A DNA stretch of 64,000 nucleotides from Polynucleobacter bastaniensis (GTDB lineage: Bacteria > Pseudomonadota > Gammaproteobacteria > Burkholderiales > Burkholderiaceae). A model generated the notes under the pieces. It was not told the origin of the DNA, ran no database searches, and saw nothing but the letters and a program-made list of their open reading frames with translations. This document shows positions 34,243-43,711 of the stretch, one piece after another. Location: contig NZ_JACVOU010000001.1 of NCBI RefSeq assembly GCF_018882205.1, positions 1-64,000 on the forward strand. The letters are read 5' to 3'. Within the stretch, counting starts at the first letter, position 1. Each line of letters opens with the position of its first letter. A program made the translations under genes and the position numbers.

Positions 34243-35601
34243 ATGAAAAAGCTCTATATCAAAACCTTTGGCTGTCAAATGAACGAGTACGACTCGGGCA
34301 AGATGGCCGACCTCCTGCATGCCAATGAAGGCATGGTCATGACTGACACCCCTGAAGATGCAGACGTGGTTCTATTGAACACTTGCTCGATTCGTGAAAA
34401 AGCCGAAGACAAAGTATTTTCAGATTTAGGTCGTCTGCGTGAGCTCAAGAAAACCAAACCCAATTTATTAATTGGCGTTGGCGGCTGCGTTGCTAGCCAG
34501 GAAGGTCAACAAATTATTAGTAGAGCTCCCTATGTGGATGTGGTCTTCGGCCCACAAACGCTACATCGCTTGTCTGATCTCATTACACAACGTCGCGAAA
34601 CTGGCAGGCCTCAAGTGGATATCTCTTTTCCAGAAATAGAAAAGTTTGATCATCTACCCGCCTCTCGTCAAACTCGCGGCTCGGCTTATGTTTCCATCAT
34701 GGAAGGCTGCTCAAAGTACTGTAGCTACTGTGTGGTTCCCTACACTCGCGGTGAAGAAGTATCGCGTCCCTTTAATGATGTATTAACTGAAGTGGCTGGC
34801 CTTGCAGCTCAAGGAGTCAAAGAAATTGTCTTGCTCGGTCAAAATGTGAATGCTTATCTTGGTAAGATGGGTGGCACGGAAGAGATTGCAGACTTTGCAC
34901 TACTGATTGAATACATTGCAGAAATACCCGGCGTTGAAAGAATTCGTTTCACTACGAGCCACCCAAAAGAATTTACCCAGCGCTTGATTGATGTCTACGC
35001 AAAAGTTCCTAAGCTGGTGAGTCACTTGCATCTACCAGTTCAACATGCATCCGACTCCATTTTATCTGCAATGAAACGTGGCTATACCGCCCTAGAGTAC
35101 AAAAGTATTATTCGCAAGATGCGCGCTGTGAGGCCCGACCTGACGCTCTCTAGCGACTTCATTGTGGGCTTTCCAGGTGAGACGGATGAAGACTTTGCAA
35201 AACTACTCAAAATGGTTGAAGAACTCAATTTTGATAATAGCTTTTGCTTTATCTTCAGCGCACGTCCAGGCACACCCGCAGCCAATTTGAGTGATGACAC
35301 CCCTTATGAGGTCAAACTTAAGCGACTTCAAACCTTGCTAGCACTAGTTGAATCACAAGCAAATCAGATTAGTAAAAATATGCTGGGTAATACCGAGCGC
35401 GTTCTAGTTGAAGGTCTAGCAAAAGATGGTGTGAACCTACAAGGTCGCGCTACCAATAATCGGGTGATTCACTTTACTGCGCCAGATGCAGATATCGAAT
35501 CACTCATCGGTCAAATGGTAGACATTCGAATCACTGAAGTACTCAATTACACCCTCCGAGGCGATCTCATCAGTGAGCTCACTTCTACGTACGTCCATTA
35601 A
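34243..35601 (+). CDS. miaB: tRNA-2-methylthio-N6-dimethylallyladenosine synthase MiaB
   Basis: The 452-residue radical-SAM methylthiotransferase modifies adenosine 37 of tRNAs reading UNN codons. The N-terminal domain holds three cluster cysteines ([29 protein letters not shown]). The radical-SAM motif [17 protein letters not shown] is near residue 155, and a TRAM RNA-binding domain ends the protein. Length is standard. It is the first gene of a miaB-ybeY-ybeX-lnt run that is widely conserved in proteobacteria and concerned with RNA and envelope maintenance. Confidence 0.97.
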   Translation: MKKLYIKTFGCQMNEYDSGKMADLLHANEGMVMTDTPEDADVVLLNTCSIREKAEDKVFSDLGRLRELKKTKPNLLIGVGGCVASQEGQQIISRAPYVDVVFGPQTLHRLSDLITQRRETGRPQVDISFPEIEKFDHLPASRQTRGSAYVSIMEGCSKYCSYCVVPYTRGEEVSRPFNDVLTEVAGLAAQGVKEIVLLGQNVNAYLGKMGGTEEIADFALLIEYIAEIPGVERIRFTTSHPKEFTQRLIDVYAKVPKLVSHLHLPVQHASDSILSAMKRGYTALEYKSIIRKMRAVRPDLTLSSDFIVGFPGETDEDFAKLLKMVEELNFDNSFCFIFSARPGTPAANLSDDTPYEVKLKRLQTLLALVESQANQISKNMLGNTERVLVEGLAKDGVNLQGRATNNRVIHFTAPDADIESLIGQMVDIRITEVLNYTLRGDLISELTSTYVH

Positions 35602-35602
35602 G

Positions 35603-36079
35603 ATGACAGGCAAGCAATCATCCCCCTCTAAATTAGAGATTGATATTCAGTTTGCCAGTACTGCAATTGAAGAAAAAGTGTTGGCAATTGCTTCTCAAGC
35701 AGTAATCAAAAAATGGGTGAAGGCAACGATTCAATTAAATGGGCTAATCACCTTACGCTTTGTTAATAGATCTGAAGGAAAAAAACTCAATTTTGCCTTT
35801 CGCAATAAAGACTATGCGACTAATGTCCTCACTTTTCCATACGAGCTCAGCAACCAGACTTTGACTGCCGACATTATTTTTTGCCTCCCTGTGATTCAAA
35901 AAGAGGCGTCAGAACAAAGTAAAGCTATGAAAGCCCACTTAGCCCATCTGATTATTCATGGCTGCTTACATGCTCAAGGCCTTGACCATGAGAGCGATAA
36001 AGAAGCGAAGAAAATGGAAGGTAAGGAAATTACCCTTCTAAAGTTCTTAGGCTTTGCAAATCCCTACGCACCCATTTAA
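35603..36079 (+). CDS. ybeY: Endoribonuclease YbeY
   Basis: A 158-residue single-domain metalloprotein needed for 16S rRNA 3' maturation and ribosome quality control. The zinc motif HGCLHAQGLDH (H-x3-H-x5-H) near residue 123 is complete. The upstream TNVLTFPYEL segment matches the family VLSFP core. The ATG at 35603, one base after the miaB stop, is preferred to a GTG at 35573 that would overlap miaB, since the family length is about 150-160. It is translated in the miaB-ybeY-ybeX-lnt group. Confidence 0.93.
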   Translation: MTGKQSSPSKLEIDIQFASTAIEEKVLAIASQAVIKKWVKATIQLNGLITLRFVNRSEGKKLNFAFRNKDYATNVLTFPYELSNQTLTADIIFCLPVIQKEASEQSKAMKAHLAHLIIHGCLHAQGLDHESDKEAKKMEGKEITLLKFLGFANPYAPI

Positions 36080-36135
36080 TGCGTCCTTGACACCTCCTTC
36101 ATTGAATTTACTTATTTCTGCGATATTCTTGCCAT

Positions 36136-36975
36136 ATGCCTGACCCCAATAAATCCCTTTTAGAGCGCTTGGCTGAATTTTTAACGCCACAGCCAACCAG
36201 CCCAGCCGAACGTCGCCAAGAACTAATCGATACTCTCAGGGAAGCCCAGACAGAGGGTTTAATTGATGCAGATGCCCTCTCTATGATTGAGGGGGTATTT
36301 CAGGTAGGTCAATTATGTGCTCGCGATATTTTGATTCCCAGAGCGCAGATTGACTGGATTGACATTAGCCAGCCCTTATCAGAAATTATCAAAAGTGTAA
36401 TTACTGCCGCTCACTCACGCTTCCCAGTATTTGAAGGCACCCGCGATAATGTCATCGGCACTTTGCTAGCAAAAGATTTATTGCGTCACTCCAGTGAAAA
36501 AGATTTTCAGGTACGTGACTGGCTCCGTCCTGCCGTATTTATTCCTGAATCTAAGCGCTTAAGCGTGTTGCTACGGGACTTCAAAGACAACCGCAATCAC
36601 CTAGCTATTGTCGTAGATGAATACAGTAGTGTTGCAGGTGTCATTACGATTGAAGACGTGCTTGAGCAAATTGTTGGTGATATTGAAGATGAGCACGATA
36701 TTGATGAAGAGGCAGATAATCTGATTTCTTTAGACAATGGCGATATTCGCGTAAAAGGCATTACTGAGCTCGAGCAATTTAATGAGACCCTGGGTACGCA
36801 ATTTGAAGTTGACGGCATTGAAACGGTTGCCGGTTTAGTCATTCAACATCTTGGTCGAGTACCGAAGATGGGTGAACTGATCAAAATCGACGGAGTTGAA
36901 TTTGAAGTTCAGCGTGCTGATCCAAGACAAATTCATATTCTGCTTGCGCGACAACTGCCCAAAAAGCCTGACTAA
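36136..36975 (+). CDS. ybeX: CorC/HlyC family transporter-associated protein (CBS domains)
   Basis: A 279-residue cytoplasmic protein. Residues 55-190 form a pair of CBS domains (ARDILIPRAQIDWIDI and HLAIVVDEYSSVAGVITIEDV). Residues 205-275 are the CorC_HlyC domain with GIETVAGLVIQHLGRVPK. Unlike hemolysin-like transporters it lacks the N-terminal membrane DUF21 domain. YbeX has been linked to magnesium efflux and, in E. coli, ribosome metabolism, consistent with its ybeY neighbour. The gap to lnt is 8 bases. Confidence 0.93.
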   Translation: MPDPNKSLLERLAEFLTPQPTSPAERRQELIDTLREAQTEGLIDADALSMIEGVFQVGQLCARDILIPRAQIDWIDISQPLSEIIKSVITAAHSRFPVFEGTRDNVIGTLLAKDLLRHSSEKDFQVRDWLRPAVFIPESKRLSVLLRDFKDNRNHLAIVVDEYSSVAGVITIEDVLEQIVGDIEDEHDIDEEADNLISLDNGDIRVKGITELEQFNETLGTQFEVDGIETVAGLVIQHLGRVPKMGELIKIDGVEFEVQRADPRQIHILLARQLPKKPD

Positions 36976-36983
36976 GGATTGCC

Positions 36984-38516
36984 TTGATTGATCGCCTACT
37001 GCCAAGGCTTAGCGGCAACATCGGCTATCTGATGTTGTTTACTCTTGGTGCAATACTGGCGAGTGTTGCAGAACTACCTTTAGGTGGATGGATTCAGATT
37101 CCGATCCTCAGTCTAATTTGGTGGCAAATTACAAAACATCAATCCACTTCTTTTAAGAGTACATTTTTCCTGGGGCTGTCATTTGGCCTTGGCTACTTCG
37201 TACTAGGGCTTTGGTGGATCTTCATTAGCCTGCATGACATTGGCGGGATGAATGTCATACTCTCCTGCACTGCAGTTTTCCTATTGGCTGGCTTATTGGC
37301 TATCTTTTTCGCTTGCGCCTGCCTCACATTACATTTTTCAAAGGGGCTATTTTTTCCAGGCCTACTTTTAGCGTCAAGCTGGGTAGCAACAGAATATTTT
37401 CGCGGCATACTCTTTACTGGCTTTCCTTGGATGGGCCTAGGAGAGGCTCAAGTCTATGGTCCTTTTGCACCAGTTGCCCCATATTTAGGTGGACTGGGAT
37501 GTACGTTTTTTGCAGTGTTGGCGTCTCGGCAATTACTCTTCTTGAGATCACACTTCAAAGCCAGCTCAATTTCTGTGCTGTCTCTAATCGTACTGAGTCA
37601 ACTATTAAGCTTTTGGTCTTTTACAAAGCCTACCGGCGATCCTCTCACTGTAGAACTCATTCAGGGAAACATTGCTCAAAGCTTAGTCTTTAAACCAGAG
37701 GGTATGCTGCAACAAATTGCGTTTTATAAATCTGCAATGCTCGATTCGCAAGCAGACTTGGTAGTATCTCCAGAAACAGCCTTACCATGGCCTGAGACCA
37801 ATTTACCCACAGGTACCCTAGAAGATCTACAGGACTTTGCAGTCAACAATAAGCGCTTCCTTTTATTTGGTATTTTGGGGCGGTACTTTAATCCCGCAGA
37901 TGGAAGAGAATTCTCCAATCGAGCAATCGGCTTTAGTCCAAGTAATCCGCCTTATCGTTACGACAAGTCGCATCTGGTTCCTTTTGGAGAATTTATTCCC
38001 CCAGGGTTTCGTTGGTTTGTAAATGCATTTAGCGTGCCATTGAGTGACTTTTCCAGAGGATCTCAAAATCAACCCCTCTTCTTGATTAACAGAGAGGGGC
38101 AGTTGCCACTCTATGCAGCCATTACTATTTGCTATGAGGATGTATTTGGTGATGAGCTGGCTACACGTTTACGCAATAGCAAAGAATCAGCCAATCTCTT
38201 TATCAATATGACAAACCTCGCCTGGTTCGGGGATTCTCAAGCACCAACACAACAATTACGACTTTCACAATTACGCTCTCTAGAAACAGGTCTTCCTGCA
38301 TTACGAGCAACCAATACTGGGATCACGGCAGTACTGGGACCAGATGGCAAAATTTTGGCAGAACTCTCCAAATTCACCGAGGGCATCTTAAAGACCAGTA
38401 TTCAGGCCTACTCAGGCACTACTCCTTATGTACTTTGGGGAAATGCACCTATATTGAGCCTTTCTTGCCTCTTACTCCTCTTGGGCCTGATTCGCCAAAA
38501 AAGTATCTATTCGTAA
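36984..38516 (+). CDS. lnt: Apolipoprotein N-acyltransferase
   Basis: The 510-residue inner-membrane enzyme adds the third acyl chain to lipoproteins. N-terminal helices (residues 1-190) are followed by a periplasmic nitrilase-fold domain with the catalytic triad: Glu in VVSPETALPWPE, Lys in KSHLVPFGEFIPP and Cys in ITICYEDVFG. A final membrane helix closes the protein. The start codon is TTG at 36984 with TAAGGA upstream and is typical for this operon. It ends the miaB-lnt run; glyQ follows after 54 bases. Confidence 0.95.
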   Translation: MIDRLLPRLSGNIGYLMLFTLGAILASVAELPLGGWIQIPILSLIWWQITKHQSTSFKSTFFLGLSFGLGYFVLGLWWIFISLHDIGGMNVILSCTAVFLLAGLLAIFFACACLTLHFSKGLFFPGLLLASSWVATEYFRGILFTGFPWMGLGEAQVYGPFAPVAPYLGGLGCTFFAVLASRQLLFLRSHFKASSISVLSLIVLSQLLSFWSFTKPTGDPLTVELIQGNIAQSLVFKPEGMLQQIAFYKSAMLDSQADLVVSPETALPWPETNLPTGTLEDLQDFAVNNKRFLLFGILGRYFNPADGREFSNRAIGFSPSNPPYRYDKSHLVPFGEFIPPGFRWFVNAFSVPLSDFSRGSQNQPLFLINREGQLPLYAAITICYEDVFGDELATRLRNSKESANLFINMTNLAWFGDSQAPTQQLRLSQLRSLETGLPALRATNTGITAVLGPDGKILAELSKFTEGILKTSIQAYSGTTPYVLWGNAPILSLSCLLLLLGLIRQKSIYS

Positions 38517-38570
38517 TTTCCTAGTTCACCAGCTTAGCCATGTAAAATCAAAGGCTTAGCCAGGTACATC

Positions 38571-39455
38571 ATGCTTACTTTTCAGCAAATCATTCTCAAG
38601 CTTCAAGATTACTGGGACCAACAAGGTTGCGCCCTATTGCAACCTATTGACCTTGAGGTCGGTGCCGGTACATCGCATACAGCCACTTTCTTGAGGGCCA
38701 TTGGCCCCGAGCCATGGAAAGCTGCTTACGTCCAGCCTTCACGCAGACCCAAAGACGGTCGCTACGGAGAAAATCCGAATCGCCTGCAGCACTACTACCA
38801 ATACCAAGTAGTACTAAAGCCTGCGCCAGAAAATATTCTTGAGCTCTACTTAGGCTCGCTGGCCGCCTTGGGTCTTGATCTTCAAAAGAACGATGTGCGT
38901 TTTGTTGAGGATGATTGGGAAAATCCAACTTTAGGTGCTTGGGGCTTAGGCTGGGAGGTCTGGCTCAACGGCATGGAAGTGACGCAGTTCACCTATTTCC
39001 AGCAAGTGGGCGGCATTGACTGCAAACCTGTTTTGGGCGAAATCACCTACGGTATTGAGCGCTTGGCAATGTATATCCAAAATTGCTCCAACGTATACGA
39101 CCTCGTTTGGGCTGACGGTATCTCTTACGGTGATGTGTATCACCAGAATGAAGTAGAACAGTCTTGCTACAACTTTGAGCACTCCAATACCGATCTATTG
39201 TTCGCCAACTTTACCAATTACGAAAGTGAAGCGAAGCGCTTGATGGAGGTGCCATTAGCCTTACCCGCTTATGAAATGGTACTCAAAGCTGGACATGCTT
39301 TTAACTTACTTGACGCCCGTGGCGCTATCTCGGTTACCGAGCGTGCAGCCTATATCGGACGTATCCGCAATCTCTCGCGCGCAGTAGCGCAGGCTTACTT
39401 TGAGTCTCGTGAGAAGTTGGGTTTCCCGATGTGCCAACGTCAATCCAAAGCCTAA
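38571..39455 (+). CDS. glyQ: Glycine-tRNA ligase subunit alpha
   Basis: The 294-residue alpha subunit of the alpha2-beta2 glycyl-tRNA synthetase holds the class II catalytic core. Recognisable pieces are [20 protein letters not shown] at the N-terminus, [20 protein letters not shown] near residue 55 (motif 2-like) and [19 protein letters not shown] near residue 160 (motif 3). The beta subunit gene follows after 16 bases. Length and order are standard for betaproteobacteria. Confidence 0.97.
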   Translation: MLTFQQIILKLQDYWDQQGCALLQPIDLEVGAGTSHTATFLRAIGPEPWKAAYVQPSRRPKDGRYGENPNRLQHYYQYQVVLKPAPENILELYLGSLAALGLDLQKNDVRFVEDDWENPTLGAWGLGWEVWLNGMEVTQFTYFQQVGGIDCKPVLGEITYGIERLAMYIQNCSNVYDLVWADGISYGDVYHQNEVEQSCYNFEHSNTDLLFANFTNYESEAKRLMEVPLALPAYEMVLKAGHAFNLLDARGAISVTERAAYIGRIRNLSRAVAQAYFESREKLGFPMCQRQSKA

Positions 39456-39471
39456 GTAGCTCGATCCAATT

Positions 39472-41610
39472 ATGAGTACACCGAATTCCGCCCCTCAATC
39501 AGACAACCTTCTGATTGAGTTGTTTACCGAAGAGCTTCCACCAAAATCATTGCGCCGCTTAGGCGATGCTTTTAGTGAAGGTATTTATTCAACTCTAAAA
39601 GCTGCTGGACTCTTGCGTGAAAACTCTCTTGCGATTGGCTATGCAACACCGCGTCGCCTTGCTGTTCAAATTACTCATGTCTTGAGCCAAGCTCCAGACT
39701 ATCCAGTACGTGAAAAATTACTCCCAACTAGCATTGCTTTTGATGCTGATGGAAAGCCAACTGCACCACTGCAAAAGAAATTGGCCTCTTTGGGCTATGC
39801 AGATATTGACCTCTCCACCTTAGAAAAAGCGGGCGAAGGTAAGAATGAAGCCCTATATCTTAATGTCATCGCCAAAGGTGCGGCATTAGAGCAAACTGCT
39901 CAACAAGCCCTCGAGCAAACACTGGGCAAATTACCCATTGCCAAAATGATGCACTATCAAGTGCTACAAAAAAATGGTGAACTAGCAGACGTTGAGTTTG
40001 CACGTCCTGCGCACCGCATCATTGCTCTCCATGGCAAACAAACATTGCATATCAGCGCATTAGGCATTGATGCAGCAAACCAAACAGAAGGTCACCGCTT
40101 TTTAGCTCCAGGCCTTATTACGATTGCCTCTGCCGATCAGTATGAGTCCGATCTCACTACTAAAGCAAAAGTATTGCCAAGCTTCAATAAGCGCCATGAA
40201 TTTATCAAATCTGCATTATTAAAAGCTGCTGGTGCTGATTTAGTGTTGATGCCAGATAGCCTGTTAGACGAAGTGACTGCTTTAGTAGAGTGGGCAGCAA
40301 TCTATGAATGCCACTTTGATCAAGAGTTTTTAGAGGTTCCACAAGAATGCCTGATTCTGACAATGCAGACCAATCAAAAATACTTTGCACTGACTGATCA
40401 GCAAGGCAAGTTACGCAATCGCTTCTTAATTGTTTCCAATATCGAGACTGATAAACCAGAAGCGATTATTTCCGGCAATGAACGTGTAGTGCGTCCAAGA
40501 CTTTCCGATGCACGCTTCTTCTTCCAACAAGATCAAAAACGTCCATTGGCATCTCGTGTAGCCGATCTAGGAAAAGTGGTTTATCACAATCAGCTCGGCA
40601 ATCAATTGGATCGCACCAAACGTGTTCAAGGTATTGCAGTTGGCATTGCAAAAACTTTATCGGCTGATGAGACGCTTGCTAGCCGTGCTGCTGAAATTGC
40701 AAAAACGGATTTGTTAACTGATATGGTTGGTGAGTTCCCCGAGCTCCAGGGCATCATGGGTCGCTACTACGCAGACCATGATGGTGAAAATTCCGAAGTA
40801 GCCTCTGCTTGTAGCGAGCATTACATGCCTCGCTTTGCTGGCGATGCATTGCCACAGACTCAAACTGGCACTATCTTAGCGATTGCCGACAAGCTAGAAA
40901 CTCTCGTTGGCATTTGGGGTGTTGGTCTTGCGCCAACTGGTGATAAAGACCCTTATGCCCTGCGTCGTCATGCTCTCGGAATCTGCCGACTCTTACTTGA
41001 AAAGAATCTCGGCCTAAGCCTGCCCGACTTGATTGAGCTGGCTCGCAAACAGTTTTCGCAAAAAGACGTGCAAGAAAAGGCGAAAGCTGAAGATATTTAC
41101 GCCTTCATTATTGATCGTCTACGTGCTTACTTACGTGACCAAGCGGTTGCTGGTAAACCGTTCACTACCGAAGAAATTGATGCGGTATTAAGTCAATCGC
41201 CTGCACAACTGAATGACTTAATAGATCGCTTAGCTGCATTACGTGAATTTAACGCCTTGGCAGAAGCTTCTCAATTAGCTGCTGCCAACAAGCGTATCAG
41301 TAATATTCTGAAAAAGAATGCCACCACTATTCCAGGAGCTTGCTCAAGTAAGCTCTTACAAGTTCCTGCCGAAATTGCTCTATACGAAGCGCTTGAGAAA
41401 CTCACTCCAACACTAACTGCTGCTTATGAGCAACGTCGGTTTGTAGACCTATTAAAGGCATTGGTGGCCTTAAGCAATCCAATCGATCAATTCTTTACTG
41501 ATGTCATGGTGATGGATCCAATTCCAGAGCTGCGCGATAACCGCCTTGCTCTCCTGCAACAACTTCACCAGAAAATGAATCTGATTGCCGACCTCGGCAA
41601 ATTAGCATGA
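39472..41610 (+). CDS. glyS: Glycine-tRNA ligase subunit beta
   Basis: The 712-residue beta subunit recognises tRNA-Gly. Diagnostic segments are LLIELFTEELPPKSLRRL near residue 13, ECLILTMQTNQKYFALTD near 292 and DLLTDMVGEFPELQGIMGRYYA near 410. A C-terminal DALR-type anticodon domain ends the protein. Its stop overlaps the gmhB start as ATGA, so the synthetase and the LPS-sugar gene are in one transcript. Confidence 0.97.
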   Translation: MSTPNSAPQSDNLLIELFTEELPPKSLRRLGDAFSEGIYSTLKAAGLLRENSLAIGYATPRRLAVQITHVLSQAPDYPVREKLLPTSIAFDADGKPTAPLQKKLASLGYADIDLSTLEKAGEGKNEALYLNVIAKGAALEQTAQQALEQTLGKLPIAKMMHYQVLQKNGELADVEFARPAHRIIALHGKQTLHISALGIDAANQTEGHRFLAPGLITIASADQYESDLTTKAKVLPSFNKRHEFIKSALLKAAGADLVLMPDSLLDEVTALVEWAAIYECHFDQEFLEVPQECLILTMQTNQKYFALTDQQGKLRNRFLIVSNIETDKPEAIISGNERVVRPRLSDARFFFQQDQKRPLASRVADLGKVVYHNQLGNQLDRTKRVQGIAVGIAKTLSADETLASRAAEIAKTDLLTDMVGEFPELQGIMGRYYADHDGENSEVASACSEHYMPRFAGDALPQTQTGTILAIADKLETLVGIWGVGLAPTGDKDPYALRRHALGICRLLLEKNLGLSLPDLIELARKQFSQKDVQEKAKAEDIYAFIIDRLRAYLRDQAVAGKPFTTEEIDAVLSQSPAQLNDLIDRLAALREFNALAEASQLAAANKRISNILKKNATTIPGACSSKLLQVPAEIALYEALEKLTPTLTAAYEQRRFVDLLKALVALSNPIDQFFTDVMVMDPIPELRDNRLALLQQLHQKMNLIADLGKLA

Positions 41611-42179
41611 GCAACAGCTCCTCTAAGCTCATCATTCTTGATCGTGATGGTGTGATCAATGAGGATCGCGATGATTATGTGAAGTCGAGTGATGAGTGGG
41701 TTCCCTTACCGGGTAGTCTTGAGGCTATTGCACTACTGAATCAAGCGGGCTATCAAATCGCTGTAGCAACCAATCAATCGGGTTTAGCACGAGGCTATTT
41801 CAATATTAATGATCTGCATGCAATGCATAGCAAGATGGATAAACTGCTCAAACCCTTGGGCGGTCATATCGATAGTATTTTCTTTTGCCCGCATACCGAT
41901 GCCAATGCATGCAATTGCCGCAAGCCCCTACCGGGGATGATGAAAGAGATAGCGTTGCGCTATAAGAAAAATCAAAGTGCTACACCTTTATTAGGAGTGC
42001 CGATTGTGGGTGACTCCTTACGCGACCTGCAAGCAGGGGTTGCTTTGGGTGCTAGTCCGCATTTAGTATTAACCGGGAAGGGCAGTAAAACCTTAGACAA
42101 AGGCAGCCTCCCAGAAGGCACGCTGATTCATGCCGATTTGATGGCATTTGCTACTGCGCTCATGCAAGATCAGGTTTAA
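41607..42179 (+). CDS. gmhB: D-glycero-beta-D-manno-heptose 1,7-bisphosphate 7-phosphatase
   Basis: A 190-residue HAD-superfamily phosphatase of the LPS heptose pathway. The nucleophile motif is LDRDGVIN (residues 10-17). The zinc site FFCPHTDANACNCRKPLPG near residue 92 has the Cys-His ... Cys-X-Cys ligands that distinguish GmhB from other HAD enzymes. The Mg2+ aspartate lies in IVGDSLRDLQAG near 138. It overlaps glyS by 4 bases and is followed by the acyltransferase gene after 7 bases. Confidence 0.95.
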   Translation: MSNSSSKLIILDRDGVINEDRDDYVKSSDEWVPLPGSLEAIALLNQAGYQIAVATNQSGLARGYFNINDLHAMHSKMDKLLKPLGGHIDSIFFCPHTDANACNCRKPLPGMMKEIALRYKKNQSATPLLGVPIVGDSLRDLQAGVALGASPHLVLTGKGSKTLDKGSLPEGTLIHADLMAFATALMQDQV

Positions 42180-42186
42180 TGCCAAT

Positions 42187-42921
42187 ATGACTTTTATTCG
42201 CTCAGCCCTATTTACCCTTTTTTTGCTGATATTTACGCCGATCTGGTCGGTGCTTTGCATCCTGTTTTTTCCGTTTCTTAATCCCGAGAATCGCTATCGC
42301 TTTATTGGGCTTTGGAATAAAGTCGTCATCTGGATCTTGCAGCCACTCTGCGGCATTCGTTACGAGATTCGTGGCATGGAAAATATGATGGCAGTTTTAG
42401 ATAAACCTGTTGTCGTACTAAGTAAGCATCAATCCGCATACGAAACTATTTTTTACATTGCCTTACTACCTAAGCAGGTATGCTTTGTCTTCAAAAGAGA
42501 GTTGCTCTGGATTCCCTTCTTTGGCTGGGCTTTGGCTTTGCTCAAGATGATTCACATTAATCGCAACAGCAAAGAAACTGCCGCCATCTCCGTTGTTGGT
42601 CAAGGGAAAAAACGCTTAAATGAAGGTAAATGGATTTTGTTGTTTCCAGAGGGGACCAGAACGCCTACCGGGTCTCACAAACCCTATAGCAAAGGTGGTG
42701 CAAGGCTAGCAAGTGCTACCGAGGCACTAGTGATTCCAATTGCTCACAATGCCGGTCGTTGTTGGCCTAAGAATAGCTTTCTAAAGCAAGCAGGCACAGT
42801 GATCTTCTCAATCGGCCCTGCCATTCCCTCTACCGGCAAAACAGGTGGCCAACTTCATCAAGAAGTAGAGAAGTGGATTGAAGCTGAAATGCGGGTGATT
42901 GATCCTGCTGCTTACCAGTGA
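42187..42921 (+). CDS. plsC: 1-acyl-sn-glycerol-3-phosphate acyltransferase
   Basis: The 244-residue membrane enzyme adds the second acyl chain to phosphatidic acid. An N-terminal hydrophobic helix precedes the catalytic block KHQSAYET near residue 80, which reads H-X4-E where most PlsC proteins have H-X4-D. The glycerol-phosphate block FPEGTRTPTG is near residue 155. The start at 42187 (MTFIRSALFT) is preferred over an in-frame upstream codon that would overlap gmhB. It converges on rsmA, with a short palindrome at the junction. The family is secure; the exact lysolipid is not. Confidence 0.9.
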   Translation: MTFIRSALFTLFLLIFTPIWSVLCILFFPFLNPENRYRFIGLWNKVVIWILQPLCGIRYEIRGMENMMAVLDKPVVVLSKHQSAYETIFYIALLPKQVCFVFKRELLWIPFFGWALALLKMIHINRNSKETAAISVVGQGKKRLNEGKWILLFPEGTRTPTGSHKPYSKGGARLASATEALVIPIAHNAGRCWPKNSFLKQAGTVIFSIGPAIPSTGKTGGQLHQEVEKWIEAEMRVIDPAAYQ

Positions 42922-42931
42922 AATCAGGGGC

Positions 42932-43711
42932 TTAATGGGCTAAAGTTTTAGCCCACTCAATGTAGCGCTCCACCGGAATATCCTGAGCACGCGCTTTTAA
43001 TTCAGATTCAGATAGAGACAGTCGATCAGCAAAGGCTGATAAGTTCGTACGCAGCATTTTTCTTCTTTGAGAGAATGCTGCGGCTACTACTTTTTCCAAA
43101 GCATGCCACTGCGCATCACTCAAGTCGAAATCTCTACGTGGAATCATACGCACTACAGCAGAGTTGACCTTAGGCTGAGGATCAAATGCTTCAGAGGGAA
43201 CCTCTAAAACTTGCTCCATATCGTAGCGCGCTTGCAGCATCACCGATAGCCGACTGAATTCAGATCCGCCAGCCTTAGAGACCATACGCTCAACTACTTC
43301 AGCTTGGAGCATGAATACCTGCTCATCAATTGCATGGGCAGCAGAAACAAGATGAAAGAGTAATGGAGAGGAGATGTTGTAAGGCAAGTTGCCAACCACC
43401 TTACACAGACCACTATTGGCTGGGCGTGTATTTGCCCATCCTAGAAAATCAAACTTGAGGGCATCTCCCTCAATCACATTGAGACCCTTGAGATTCTCTT
43501 GATTCCAGTAAGCCACTAAATCTCGGTCAATCTCCAAAAGATCTAGGTGTTCTAGGTTACTTAATAAAGGCCTTGTTAATGCGCCAAGGCCAGGGCCAAT
43601 CTCAATCACGTGCATATTTTCACTGGGATTGATTGCTGCCACTATGGAATAAATGACCCCGGAGTCCTGTAAAAAGTTTTGACCAAATCGTTTACGGGCT
43701 TGATGCCTCAT
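42932..43711 (-). CDS. rsmA: 16S rRNA dimethyladenosine transferase RsmA (KsgA)
   Basis: This 259-residue methyltransferase dimethylates A1518 and A1519 of 16S rRNA. The RFGQNFLQD motif lies near residue 8. The SAM-binding MHVIEIGPGLGALT follows near residue 33, and the catalytic NLPYNISSPLLFHL near residue 107. The C-terminal helical domain is complete. Its start overlaps the pdxA stop by 4 bases. It is the last gene of the lptD-surA-pdxA-rsmA operon, as in E. coli. A GGGCTAAA/TTTAGCCC palindrome covers its last codons. Confidence 0.97.
   Translation of the reverse strand: MRHQARKRFGQNFLQDSGVIYSIVAAINPSENMHVIEIGPGLGALTRPLLSNLEHLDLLEIDRDLVAYWNQENLKGLNVIEGDALKFDFLGWANTRPANSGLCKVVGNLPYNISSPLLFHLVSAAHAIDEQVFMLQAEVVERMVSKAGGSEFSRLSVMLQARYDMEQVLEVPSEAFDPQPKVNSAVVRMIPRRDFDLSDAQWHALEKVVAAAFSQRRKMLRTNLSAFADRLSLSESELKARAQDIPVERYIEWAKTLAH

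Noticed and set aside
42937..42954. GGGCTAAA/TTTAGCCC palindrome between plsC and rsmA as a bidirectional terminator
   Set aside because: The loop is only two bases and there is no T-run on either side; it also encodes the end of RsmA.
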